Source of the DNA: Rhodobacteraceae bacterium SB2
GTDB taxonomy: Bacteria; Pseudomonadota; Alphaproteobacteria; Rhodobacterales; Rhodobacteraceae
Direction: 5' to 3'
Length of the DNA: 64,000 bases
Assembly (NCBI GenBank): GCA_001642945.1
Contig: LGRT01000034.1
Span: 310,001-374,000 of the forward strand
The position numbers and the translations under genes are program-made. How positions within the stretch are numbered: the first letter of the stretch is position 1; the number at the start of each line of letters is the position of its first letter. The notes under the pieces are model-generated. The model did not search any database. It worked only from the letters and a program-made list of their open reading frames with translations, and was not told the origin of the DNA. Below, piece by piece: positions 57,076 through 64,000 of this stretch.

Positions 57076-57189
57076 ATGATCGCTGAAAAAGGAAATAATC
57101 GTATGACTGTTGTGGTCTTTGGCGGTAAGAATACAAAAACACTAAATGCCCAAATGATAGAGGTAGCCAGTTTGGATTTCAGGAAATAG
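57076..57189 (+). pseudogene. Fragment of a D-alanyl-D-alanine carboxypeptidase-like (S11) gene
   Basis: A 37-codon frame reading KGNNRMTVVVFGGKNTKT and QMIEVASLDF resembles the C-terminal end of S11 serine-type carboxypeptidases (RxxVVVFGGxS...RDAxxxxLLDxxF). No catalytic part remains, so this is a relic at best. The short length makes the match tentative. Confidence 0.35.
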
Positions 57190-57363
57190 CAAAATTAACT
57201 TTGAAAGTCTTTTACTTATTCACGTCTACGTTCCATTGGTGAAGGGTGTGAACGGATGGAGGATTATTTAAAGCAAAGAGAGCCCTACAGATCGCCTGCT
57301 TAATTGAAAGCTGAACATCTTCGCCACATTTCGTTAACTTAAAGTTCTGCAAAGACCAAAAGT

Positions 57364-57969
57364 TCAACGTATTGGTTTTTGACAAAATTCAGCTGAGCTT
57401 CCAGTAAAATTTAACAACCTTAAAAGGTACTTTTTGTTTTGAGCGACAGTCTCATCTGAAAGACCAGCTTTTATCAAACTATGTTTATTTTTTCGCTTGC
57501 TATCGCCCTCAAAATGTTTTGCCAACACCAAAACATCACTTTCCGAAAGAAGGTTTTGCATTCCTCTTTTTTGAAACTCAGATTGTAAGCACGTTAGCTT
57601 GGATCGCATAGACTTTTCTGATCTATCAAATTTGGTGACCTTCTCCGTCAGTTCAGCATTTTCATAATCATATTCTGGCACAATATCTGAAAACTTTTTT
57701 AGTGCCGGTTTAGTTGCAACAATGAGGTTCAACAACTGAGAAGAACTTTCAATAAGGCTATTCAAAACATCAAAATCGTATCGCGATATGTTGGCCTCTA
57801 AAGTTCTTAAATAACATTCTTGCTTTTCTAAGAGATCATTATTTGCCGTGCGAAAATATATGGCTAAGCTTTCATCAGGAGCATCTTCAAACTTGCCACA
57901 TACATTTTTCGACGCGACAAAACCTTCATGTAACCTAGAGAAGAAACCTCCTCCATTTTTCTCTATCAC
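57364..57969 (-). CDS. Hypothetical helical protein
   Basis: A 201-residue charged protein without signal peptide or recognised domain. Long helical stretches (LTEKVTKFDRSEKSMRSKLT) suggest coiled coils. It starts at a GTG four bases after the stop of the lyase-like gene, so it is probably cotranscribed with it. Function unknown; it may help secretion or modulate the lyase. Confidence 0.5.
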   Translation of the reverse strand: MIEKNGGGFFSRLHEGFVASKNVCGKFEDAPDESLAIYFRTANNDLLEKQECYLRTLEANISRYDFDVLNSLIESSSQLLNLIVATKPALKKFSDIVPEYDYENAELTEKVTKFDRSEKSMRSKLTCLQSEFQKRGMQNLLSESDVLVLAKHFEGDSKRKNKHSLIKAGLSDETVAQNKKYLLRLLNFTGSSAEFCQKPIR

Positions 57970-57972
57970 CCA

Positions 57973-59169
57973 CTAAAATTTTATATCACCATCATTTTGA
58001 TTTGAACGACCAAATTCCACATCTAACCATGTTGAAAACTTTATCGTATCAACCGTGAACCGTATGTCTCCTCCGATGAATGCAGAGAAAGAGTCATCAG
58101 AAGAGATCACTATTTCATTTTCTTGAATGTTCACATCGCGCTTAAAATCTTTAACAAAATAGAATAAATCATTCGATGCGTATAATTTGTTTGCCTTTAA
58201 TTTTGGTGCATTACTCGGACTGTTCAAACTAAACTCGGTTTTTTGATGCGCACGTTTGTAGACACATTTCGCTAAGAACCCCATGTTATTGCCGCTGTAA
58301 ATCTGATTTTTAAATACTGGCACCAAATTATCACCTAACAGAGTATTTGGATGGTCTGGAAATTGATTGCGGTAGATGTAGTACCAATTTTTGGTTCCAG
58401 CTAATTCTGTCTCGGCAACCAACTGATTAAGATATTCTGTAGATTTGTAATTTTGATAGTCGTCGCGCCCTTTCACTCCCTCAAGCTTGGAAGAGTATTG
58501 CCACATCAACTTTGGATCTTGGATAGCGCTAAAATAAAATGCGATCGCATCATGAATAGTAAAGCCACTGATCTCTGAACGGTACGAATAAAGATCTTCA
58601 CCGTTCAATCTATAAATTTCAGCGATTGATAAGAGGTGGCCTAGAGCGTGAGCATAATAGCGCCAAGACCATTTACTTCTAGATGCCTCGCGCCAAAGCG
58701 CCCCATCAGAAGAAAGATCATCAATTACAAATTCATAAAGTTTTTTTCCCATCTGAAAATCTTCAGACGAATTGAAAATCGATCCATATAAGGCTCTGAC
58801 ATGTTGATGAGAATAGGTATGATTTTGGCATCCAAATAAATCTACTCCGAGCTCACAACTACTCATATCAAACCCCCAGTTCGTTGCATTTTGAATGCCT
58901 TCAAACCGCTTTTGAATTTCACTCAAAAAGATAAGCTTTTCGTCAGGGGCAATTAAATTATTGTGATCGAGTACTGAAAAACTATAAATCAGCGTCATCA
59001 AAAAATCCTTAACCGGCAATGAATCAGCATGGCTATTATCTTTAGGAGACAACGCATAATTTTTTTTAAAAAGAGCCATAAATAATTTTTTTACTGCATC
59101 TGCATTTTTTTCTGTCGGGGTAGCCCAAAGTTCTGACAAAAATTGCTTTACTCTTTCGTTGATAGTCAA
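57973..59169 (-). CDS. Alginate lyase-like protein (main part, frameshifted from its leader)
   Basis: A 398-residue frame that resembles the alginate-lyase superfamily (PF05426). An NH-type motif is at QNHTYSHQHVRALYGSIF, and DGALWREASRSKWSWRYYAHALGHLLSIAEIY fits the helical domain of that family. Later residues form beta-rich segments (FTVDTIKFSTWLDVEF). The frame begins at a TTG at 59169 without signal peptide; protein-like sequence continues upstream in frame to about 59233. It joins the peptidoglycan-binding leader at 59166-59606 by a frameshift. Identification is by pattern, not search. Confidence 0.55.
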   Translation of the reverse strand: MTINERVKQFLSELWATPTEKNADAVKKLFMALFKKNYALSPKDNSHADSLPVKDFLMTLIYSFSVLDHNNLIAPDEKLIFLSEIQKRFEGIQNATNWGFDMSSCELGVDLFGCQNHTYSHQHVRALYGSIFNSSEDFQMGKKLYEFVIDDLSSDGALWREASRSKWSWRYYAHALGHLLSIAEIYRLNGEDLYSYRSEISGFTIHDAIAFYFSAIQDPKLMWQYSSKLEGVKGRDDYQNYKSTEYLNQLVAETELAGTKNWYYIYRNQFPDHPNTLLGDNLVPVFKNQIYSGNNMGFLAKCVYKRAHQKTEFSLNSPSNAPKLKANKLYASNDLFYFVKDFKRDVNIQENEIVISSDDSFSAFIGGDIRFTVDTIKFSTWLDVEFGRSNQNDGDIKF

Positions 59170-59606
59170 AAATCCATCTTCGTTCCTAGAAAAAGCATCA
59201 ATAGCCTGAGAATCATTTTGAGAAGAATTTGTTCAATGTCTAAGAAGGAAAAATTCTCCTTATAATGACATGGTCGCGCATCAAATCCCTCTGGGCGCTC
59301 AGGAAGAGTTTTTAAAATATTGTAAGATGGCGAGCGAACTGCTGCAGGACTCGAAAAGCCTAATTTTAGAAGCGCATCCACGTCTTGTTGGTTTAACTCA
59401 TTATTGTCAATTTGATCGCGCTCTGAGTAAAAAACTTCTAATGCATGTTCCGTTTTTTTACCATAAAGCCCATCGACTACGCCGGCATCATATCCCAATA
59501 TGTTCAGGTATCTTTGCACTTTTGAAACCGTATCTTCTGCACGTGCAGGCATGGCGGCTGAAATTAATATTTGCGCAACGAGCGTAATACCTAAAAAAAA
59601 CCTCAT
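59166..59606 (-). CDS. Secreted peptidoglycan-binding domain protein (5' part of the frameshifted gene)
   Basis: A 146-residue frame with a signal peptide (MRFFLGITLVAQILISAAMPARA) and a PG-binding-1 motif: VQRYLNILGYDAGVVDGLYG then KTEHALEVFYSE. A linker follows, and the frame ends at 59166. The ATG at 59606 has AAGGAAAG upstream; an ATG at 59621 is less likely. The last roughly 20 residues are an out-of-frame translation of the lyase start. With one frameshift near 59170-59235 the two frames would make one secreted protein: signal, peptidoglycan binding, lyase-like. Confidence 0.6.
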   Translation of the reverse strand: MRFFLGITLVAQILISAAMPARAEDTVSKVQRYLNILGYDAGVVDGLYGKKTEHALEVFYSERDQIDNNELNQQDVDALLKLGFSSPAAVRSPSYNILKTLPERPEGFDARPCHYKENFSFLDIEQILLKMILRLLMLFLGTKMDF

Positions 59607-59776
59607 GGAACTTTCCTTCATTTTTTAGCGTATCATAGCACGGACTCTTTAAGGTGCAAAAAATTCAAAATGATAAGTTATAAGGCTTTTTCGCGAGGGC
59701 CCCGAAACAATGTTGTTTGTTTTACAAACAGCATAGTCTATACCAATAACACATTTTGAAATTCAGGAATGATAGC

Positions 59777-60616
59777 TTGAACAAAATTCTAAGTGCCGGG
59801 CAAATATCAAAATATGAAAATGATGGATTTCTTAGCCCGATAAATGTTTTGGATAAAATCGAGGTCGCAAACTGCCTGTCTGAGATTGAAGCGTTTGAAA
59901 GAAAAACTGGCGAAGCAATCGACTTTCCCTATAGATCGCGTTGCCATCAGGTTTTTTCTTGGGCTGATCGAATAATACATCACCCAAAAATACTGGACGC
60001 AGTGGAAGACTTAATTGGGCCTGACATTTTATGTTACCATGCAACTCTTTGGGTAAAGCCTCCCCAGTCAAAAGCTTTTGTTAGGTGGCACCAAGACGGG
60101 ACGTATTTTTTCCTTGAACCAGCCTTACATGTCACAGCATGGGTCGCCTTGACATTAGCAGATGAAAAAGCGGGTTGCATGCAAGTTATTCCTGGATCGC
60201 ACAAAAATGACTTTGTTGCCCATAACGACGATACTAACCCAGATAATATGATCCCGCGCGGACAAGGCCTTTCTGAAAGCGTAGATGAAAGCAAAGCTGT
60301 AAGCATGCCCTTAACTGCAGGTCAAATGTCACTCCATCATACAAAGCTTTTCCACGCTTCTTTTAATAATGCGCGAGAAGAGAGACGTATCGGCTTTGGG
60401 ATAAGTTACATTCCAACCAGTGTTAAAGACGTCGGAAAAACGCCGGCCCATGCATTGCTTGTTCGAGGCAAGGATGATTTCAAAAACTTTTTGCCAGAAA
60501 AACGCCTGTTCTCTGATCAGTCTTCTGAGCAAAAAAAATATCATGTTGAATTAATGCGGCAATTTAGGATGCGACAAGATCAAGGCGCAGCCTTTTCTAA
60601 AGCTCAATTAACTTAG
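59777..60616 (+). CDS. Phytanoyl-CoA dioxygenase family (PhyH) Fe(II)/2-oxoglutarate oxygenase
   Basis: A 279-residue member of the PhyH family. The iron site H-x-D is FVRWHQDGTYF (H105, D107 from the TTG start), and the distal histidine is in MSLHHTKLFHAS followed by an arginine (REERR) that binds 2-oxoglutarate. The segment GCMQVIPGSHKND is typical. The start is a TTG at 59777 with AGGA upstream; a TTG at 59756 is an alternative. Such enzymes hydroxylate diverse small molecules. It opens the plus-strand block of small genes. Confidence 0.9.
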   Translation: MNKILSAGQISKYENDGFLSPINVLDKIEVANCLSEIEAFERKTGEAIDFPYRSRCHQVFSWADRIIHHPKILDAVEDLIGPDILCYHATLWVKPPQSKAFVRWHQDGTYFFLEPALHVTAWVALTLADEKAGCMQVIPGSHKNDFVAHNDDTNPDNMIPRGQGLSESVDESKAVSMPLTAGQMSLHHTKLFHASFNNAREERRIGFGISYIPTSVKDVGKTPAHALLVRGKDDFKNFLPEKRLFSDQSSEQKKYHVELMRQFRMRQDQGAAFSKAQLT

Positions 60617-60688
60617 TAATTTTAAAGGTATGGGTTAATTGTGCGATCTATACTTTAGGGAACACTGATAAAAAACTGAAAAGGAAAA

Positions 60689-61024
60689 ATGACTTTGTCT
60701 TTAACATTTAAAGAAGCCATAGATGGTTGGAACAATACGTTCATCACTGGTGATCCAAGTCATCTTTCAAATATTGTCACAGATGATCTTATATGCCGAC
60801 CCACAGAAGGCAATGAGACTTTGGCGCAAGTTTTGGAATGGGCCACAAATTGCTCTTCTGTTTTAGGCGACTACAAAATCATCCATGAAGACGAGCATTC
60901 GCTTTGTGGTTTTCATAGTGTGATCAGCCCAGAAAAGCTCGTAAAGCGGACTAAAATGGTTTATATGTCGTTGCGCGACGGCAAGATGGCCGTACACCAC
61001 TGCCACGAAATTGTGCCGGATTAA
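60689..61024 (+). CDS. NTF2/SnoaL-like protein, copy 1
   Basis: A 111-residue protein with the NTF2-like fold: FKEAIDGWNNTFITGDPSHL (helix), ALVIDDLICRP-like DDLICRPTEGNETLAQ, and VLEWATNCSSVLGDYKIIHE. It aligns clearly with the protein at 62107 (NNTF/NNSF, EW, DYKII/DYTII, C-x-x-G-x-HS). The ATG has AAGGAAAA upstream. Function unknown; SnoaL-like folds often bind small ligands. Confidence 0.7.
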   Translation: MTLSLTFKEAIDGWNNTFITGDPSHLSNIVTDDLICRPTEGNETLAQVLEWATNCSSVLGDYKIIHEDEHSLCGFHSVISPEKLVKRTKMVYMSLRDGKMAVHHCHEIVPD

Positions 61025-61434
61025 GTAGAAAGTTTTGTGATTATTTCTCATGCTCCAGCCAAACCGCAAAGGCACCGCTAATCGGTCCATGGACAGTCGC
61101 AGGTAAAGCCATTGCTCCGTTTGAAGCCAGCATCCGCAGCTGTTTTCACGAAGTGATATTTTCAATAGTATCGGCAGGGGTAAATCGCCGCGATCACCCG
61201 ATCACCATGTCCCACCTGCAGGCGGTGCGCCTTGGCCAAAACATCGGCATATGTTGACCCTTCCGGCGGCTCAAAGCGATAACAGGCCAGCTCAACGCAT
61301 GTGCCGCATTTAGCAGAACGGCTGTATTGGAGTTAAAATGCCCCCTCCCCGTCAGGTACAGAACGTTATTGGCAGACACAGACACAATTGAATTCGCAAA
61401 TGACCGCTTTTCAGTCTTTGTAAATCTGTCAAAC
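61025..61434. other. Region with unidentified decayed coding sequence
   Basis: On the minus strand around 61050-61330 there are protein-like pieces such as AHRLQVGHGDRVIAAIYPC and MLASNGAMALPATVHGPISG, broken by stops. I do not recognise the family. It sits between the NTF2-like gene and an uncharacterised gene. Confidence 0.35.
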
Positions 61435-61941
61435 ATGCCCATAATTTTTTGCCGTGTTATGGAGATAGTAAATGCGTTGGAGTTTTTTTTAAGCGTCATC
61501 CTTTGTTCAACCCAGCTTAAGGCGTTCGACATGAATGTTACGCAGGATGATATGTTAAGAGTTGAATATGGGCACTTAATAGGCGACCTAAAAATTGGCG
61601 ATAGAGCGCATGTGGACACATTATCCTTTTGTTCTAAAAACGATCAACTTTTTTTAATGAAAAACAAGCCAACACGCCAAAAATATGGGTATACGATTAC
61701 TATGAGTTTTGAAGTTGTACCCAATAACATGGTTAGCATCACCTTGGAGACAGACTACAAAAAGTCTCTGGATGAAGTTTCTTCTGCCATACCTAGTTAC
61801 TTTCCATGCAAATATCGCGAACAATATATACCCAATTTAGAGTTTTTTGCGGTCAAAAGCATACACGGTCATGAGAATGTGCGGGACTACATTAGCTTTT
61901 TAAAAGAAGCCGGTTTTGAATTTAAAGCGGACTTAAATTAA
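61435..61941 (+). CDS. Hypothetical secreted protein
   Basis: A 168-residue protein starting at an ATG at 61435 (MEIVNALEFFLSVILCS, from 61459, could be a signal peptide). Two cysteines lie in the mature part (SFCSKND, YFPCKYRE). An earlier TTG at 61327 would add 36 unsupported residues. No family recognised. Its stop codon coincides with the start of a repeat that is the terminase-like tail. Confidence 0.5.
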   Translation: MPIIFCRVMEIVNALEFFLSVILCSTQLKAFDMNVTQDDMLRVEYGHLIGDLKIGDRAHVDTLSFCSKNDQLFLMKNKPTRQKYGYTITMSFEVVPNNMVSITLETDYKKSLDEVSSAIPSYFPCKYREQYIPNLEFFAVKSIHGHENVRDYISFLKEAGFEFKADLN

Positions 61942-62012
61942 CCCGCCATCTAAAGCTCTGGATGATCCCACGGGCTTGTTGGCATTGTTCTCTCTTCTGC
62001 GCTCATTGAGCC
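61938..62012 (-). pseudogene. Terminase large-subunit tail remnant, copy 1
   Basis: On the minus strand, MSAEERTMPTSPWDHPEL and then a stop precede MAG and a second stop at 61938-61940. It is a 75-base copy of the C-terminal tail of a terminase-like gene whose longer version lies at 62448-62760. The copy begins exactly where the upstream plus-strand gene ends. Confidence 0.55.
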
Positions 62013-62106
62013 ACGCGAAAGTGAATGTACTTCTTAATGTTTAACCCTATCAAAAAGTTTCATTGTATGATTTTCTATGCTGAGAGGCCGCAAAAGGAGT
62101 TATGAG

Positions 62107-62451
62107 ATGACAACTGCAACAGAATATTTAGATGCTTTTAACAACTCTTTCGTAAACAAAGATAAATCATTCATTGATGCGATAATGGCAGATAACTGTA
62201 TGATTCATTTTACGGGTCTTGATGAAACGATGACACGACAGGAGTGTCTAGAGTGGTCGGAAACTGATTTTTGCGCTGGTTGTGCAGATTACACAATAAT
62301 TCAAGATACCAATGATTGCATCGCGGGAACGCACAGTGCATGGGGTACTAGCGAAGATGGCGACTGGAGAAGCAAGTGTTTCTTTTTTGCCAAAAAAACG
62401 GGTGGCAAGATTACAGAGTGGTACGTCCACGCAAGGCCAATTGTTGATTAA
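62107..62451 (+). CDS. NTF2/SnoaL-like protein, copy 2
   Basis: A 114-residue protein with the NTF2-like pattern: TATEYLDAFNNSFVNKDKSF, then ECLEWSETDFCAGC, ADYTIIQDTNDCIAGTHSAW and KTGGKITEWYVHAR. It is a paralogue of the gene at 60689. The ATG at 62107 has GGAG upstream; an earlier frame start at 62077 is less likely. The stop TAA overlaps the terminase-tail copy by sharing TTAA. Confidence 0.7.
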   Translation: MTTATEYLDAFNNSFVNKDKSFIDAIMADNCMIHFTGLDETMTRQECLEWSETDFCAGCADYTIIQDTNDCIAGTHSAWGTSEDGDWRSKCFFFAKKTGGKITEWYVHARPIVD

Positions 62452-62760
62452 ACCGCCATCTTTAACTGAGGGCCATCCCACGGGCTTGGTCAAATTCTTA
62501 TATCTTCTGCGCTCATTGCCCAAGAGCCATTGCCAGCGCCACCAGGCCATTGATCTTTGAATAGCTTTGAGTTTGTGCAGCTTGCGGGTTGCGCGCAGGA
62601 TCGCTTTGCACAACCGGTCCCGCCGCTGCCAAGCTGGTTATCGAACATATAGAAGAATAAGCTTTCGCCGAAGCTTCAAGCGCTTAATCGACTGCCCAAC
62701 CTGAGCGCCTTTTATGATGAAGGCGTAAGCGTCAGTGAAAGCCGATATCTTTTGACCGCA
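62448..62760 (-). pseudogene. Terminase large-subunit C-terminal remnant, copy 2
   Basis: On the minus strand the sequence contains SLAAAGPVVQSDPARN and KINGLVALAMALG, which match the conserved end of P27/HK97-type TerL proteins (K-I-D-G-x-V-A-L-x-M-A-L-G after V-V-x-x-D-P-A-G-N). It then continues as MSAEDIRI(stop)PSPWDGPQLKMAV to a stop at 62448. Frameshifts and an in-frame stop show decay. Only about 100 codons remain of a roughly 550-codon gene. Confidence 0.6.
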
Positions 62761-62849
62761 TATCAATAAGACGTTTCTTTTCGTAGCGTAATTATTGACA
62801 CGCAGCGGCACTTTAATGTTGCATACTGTCATAATGAGAGGAGAACACA

Positions 62850-63134
62850 ATGTCATATTATACAATTTCGCACTGGGAAGCCGATGAGTGGACAGATGAA
62901 ATGGAAGCAATTGCTAAAGATAAATTTGGCCCCATGATTATGGCTGTTGGTGCTAGTTCAGTCGATTTTGTCCAAACCGGGGACAAAACAATGTGCGTTG
63001 TAACCAAATATAAAGATGAAGCTACTGGAACGGCCGCTCTTGCAAAGATTGCTGAAATTCGAGGGCAAGCAGCGTCAACGATGCCCATCAGGATGGTCTC
63101 TGATGTCAAAGGTTCTGCATTCGTAAGTATGTAA
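62850..63134 (+). CDS. Small ABM-like protein
   Basis: A 94-residue protein with a strong GAGAGGAGAA site. Strand (YYTISHWEADEW), helix (DEMEAIAKDKFGPMIMAVGA), strands (SVDFVQTGDKTMCVV) and a second helix (GTAALAKIAEIRGQAAST) fit a dimeric alpha-beta barrel. A decayed paralogue lies at 30573. Function unknown. It is followed by a hairpin and then a small secreted protein. Confidence 0.7.
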   Translation: MSYYTISHWEADEWTDEMEAIAKDKFGPMIMAVGASSVDFVQTGDKTMCVVTKYKDEATGTAALAKIAEIRGQAASTMPIRMVSDVKGSAFVSM

Positions 63135-63140
63135 TTTAAT

Positions 63141-63165
63141 GAGGGGCCTGAGCAATCAGCCCCTC
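63141..63165 (+). terminator. Hairpin after the ABM-like gene
   Basis: GAGGGG and CTGA pair with TCAG and CCCCTC with a bulged C, around a GCAA loop. It begins 7 bases after the stop and is followed by AAAATC, so it could serve as a terminator. A similar sequence follows the next gene at 63547. Confidence 0.55.
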
Positions 63166-63371
63166 AAAATCAACATCTTTAAGTACGACCCACGGCTCGT
63201 CTTCGTGAGCCTAACAACCCAATATGCGTTTCTGCTTGGTTCGACCAAGAAGCCTCAAGGATTGCGCATATCTTGTGACCGCGTGTCATTTCGCCTCAAC
63301 CTCAAACTAAAAACTTTATTTTTGCTTTCTGATCCCTATTTTTAAACGGTAGGCTTTAAAAGGGAAGTGAC

Positions 63372-63539
63372 ATGAAAGCGTTAACAGCAACCGCATTTGC
63401 TCTGATTTTATCAACATCTTCCGCATTCGCGGGGAATTGTTCAGAACATAACAAAGCGAACTTAGAAGCAATGTCGTGCCAAGCAGGGTACACTTGGGAC
63501 GAAAATGCTGGTGGATGCGTCGAAGCACCTAATGCGTAA
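63372..63539 (+). CDS. Very small secreted protein with a cysteine-rich core
   Basis: A 55-residue protein with a signal peptide (MKALTATAFALILSTSSAFA). The mature part has NCSEHNK, then MSCQAGYTWDENAGGCVEAP, a spacing of three cysteines with one histidine resembling the small secreted chitin-binding-like peptides seen in Rhodobacteraceae. AAGGGAAG lies before the ATG. Function unknown; secretion is the strongest signal. Confidence 0.65.
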   Translation: MKALTATAFALILSTSSAFAGNCSEHNKANLEAMSCQAGYTWDENAGGCVEAPNA

Positions 63540-63546
63540 AACTAAT

Positions 63547-63571
63547 GAGCGGGCTGAGCGATCGGCCCCTC
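63547..63571 (+). repeat. Second copy of the GGCCCCTC repeat
   Basis: The segment GAGCGGGCTGAGCGATCGGCCCCTCAA resembles 63141-63169 over about 50 bases, including CAACATC after it (here CAACATCCTTGAGACC). The stem is less perfect, so it is a diverged direct repeat of the hairpin. Confidence 0.5.
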
Positions 63572-63681
63572 AACGCCAACATCCTTGAGACCGGCGCCCA
63601 CTTTAGTGGAAACGTCAGTATTTGACCGATTTCCAAGCTGCTATGCTAGAGGTACCGTTTTAGGTGTCGAGGAGAATTGAA

Positions 63682-64000
63682 ATGGCTGATTTAAAACGGC
63701 AAGCAAACGATCCAAGCCTGGCTGGCCTATTTCACGCAATCGGTTTTCAGATTGCGGGGATCGCAATCGCTTTTATGGCGAATAGCGTGAATTATGTTTT
63801 CCTCTTATTCGCTGATACAAACGGTCATGAGGCAGCCTTGAGCATCCCGATCATCGCTACAGCGCTTTTTACAATTGTCTGGGGCGATGCGTGCCTCAAA
63901 TCCCAATTAGCCAATATCAAAGATGCATCCGCTGAAACTGCAGAAACATATGCACATGCAGATATTTCTGCTCAGCCCTATGGATTTTTGCGACTTATGA
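63682..64000 (+). CDS. Small membrane protein, continues beyond the window
   Basis: The first 106 codons are in the window; the stop lies beyond it. It begins MADLKRQANDPSLAGLFHAI with GAGGAG upstream, followed by two membrane helices (IAGIAIAFMANSVNYVFLLF and LSIPIIATALFTIVWG) and a polar part. A decayed paralogue is at 31014. Family unknown. Confidence 0.65.
   Translation, partial: MADLKRQANDPSLAGLFHAIGFQIAGIAIAFMANSVNYVFLLFADTNGHEAALSIPIIATALFTIVWGDACLKSQLANIKDASAETAETYAHADISAQPYGFLRLM

Noticed and set aside
61194-61619. Minus-strand frame overlapping the secreted protein at 61435
   Set aside because: Shadow of a better-supported gene; no family similarity.

Overview
The window looks like an alphaproteobacterial chromosome, most likely a marine member of the Roseobacter group (Rhodobacteraceae). 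The evidence is indirect. There are three solute-binding-protein uptake systems (TTT, TRAP and polar amino acid ABC), an L-lactate/2-hydroxyacid oxidase, a full-length pyruvate carboxylase, a DUF2312/GapR protein, S21, a Blh-type persulfide dioxygenase with YeeE/YedE partners, and moderate G+C. No rRNA, CRISPR array, intact transposase or complete prophage was seen. Protein families are named from motifs I could read; no database search was run.

Layout. 0.5-6.3 kb: FAD-linked 2-hydroxyacid dehydrogenase and LysR regulator, divergent from a tctC-tctA-tctB transporter. 6.3-8.3 kb: little coding. 8.3-8.6 kb: rpsU with its terminator. 9.3-10.3 kb: a compact phage-type lysis cassette (endolysin, i-spanin, overlapping o-spanin). 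10.3-14 kb: sparse, with one lipoprotein and a few tiny ORFs. 14.1-17.1 kb: TRAP transporter. 17.2-19 kb: Sel1 protein and di-heme cytochrome c peroxidase/MauG-like protein with overlapping 5' ends. 21.2-28.3 kb: a catabolic module of two carboxymuconolactone-decarboxylase-type proteins, a Rieske oxygenase, an M29/NicX-like metalloenzyme and a creatininase-family amidohydrolase, beside a polar amino acid ABC transporter. 28.5-31.3 kb: small NTF2-like and ABM-like proteins and two decayed genes. 31.7-36.2 kb: Fe(III) permease, GapR-like protein, persulfide dioxygenase and YeeE/YedE halves. 38.5-46.9 kb: housekeeping (SDR, uvrD, lldD-like, pyc, tRNA-Gly). 47.9-53 kb: class III aminotransferase, FolB-like cluster, HpaI aldolase and HIBADH-like dehydrogenase, MATE exporter. 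54-59.6 kb: decayed genes, a LemA-like protein and a frameshifted peptidoglycan-binding/alginate-lyase-like gene. 59.7-64 kb: phytanoyl-CoA dioxygenase followed by small paralogous NTF2-like, ABM-like and membrane proteins, interleaved with two copies of a terminase-like tail.

Two themes stand out. First, gene decay: at least ten genes carry stops or frameshifts (hchA, a class III cyclase with TPRs, an EamA exporter, a PQQ sugar dehydrogenase, a YeeE half, the end of a MATE exporter, a lyase-like gene and several small genes). Several have more than one lesion, so they cannot all be single sequencing errors, but the single-lesion cases could be. Second, the small-protein block at the right end has a decayed, same-order counterpart about 32 kb away, and phage-derived fragments sit next to it. 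The most interesting functional unit is the 21-28 kb catabolic module, whose substrate I cannot name.
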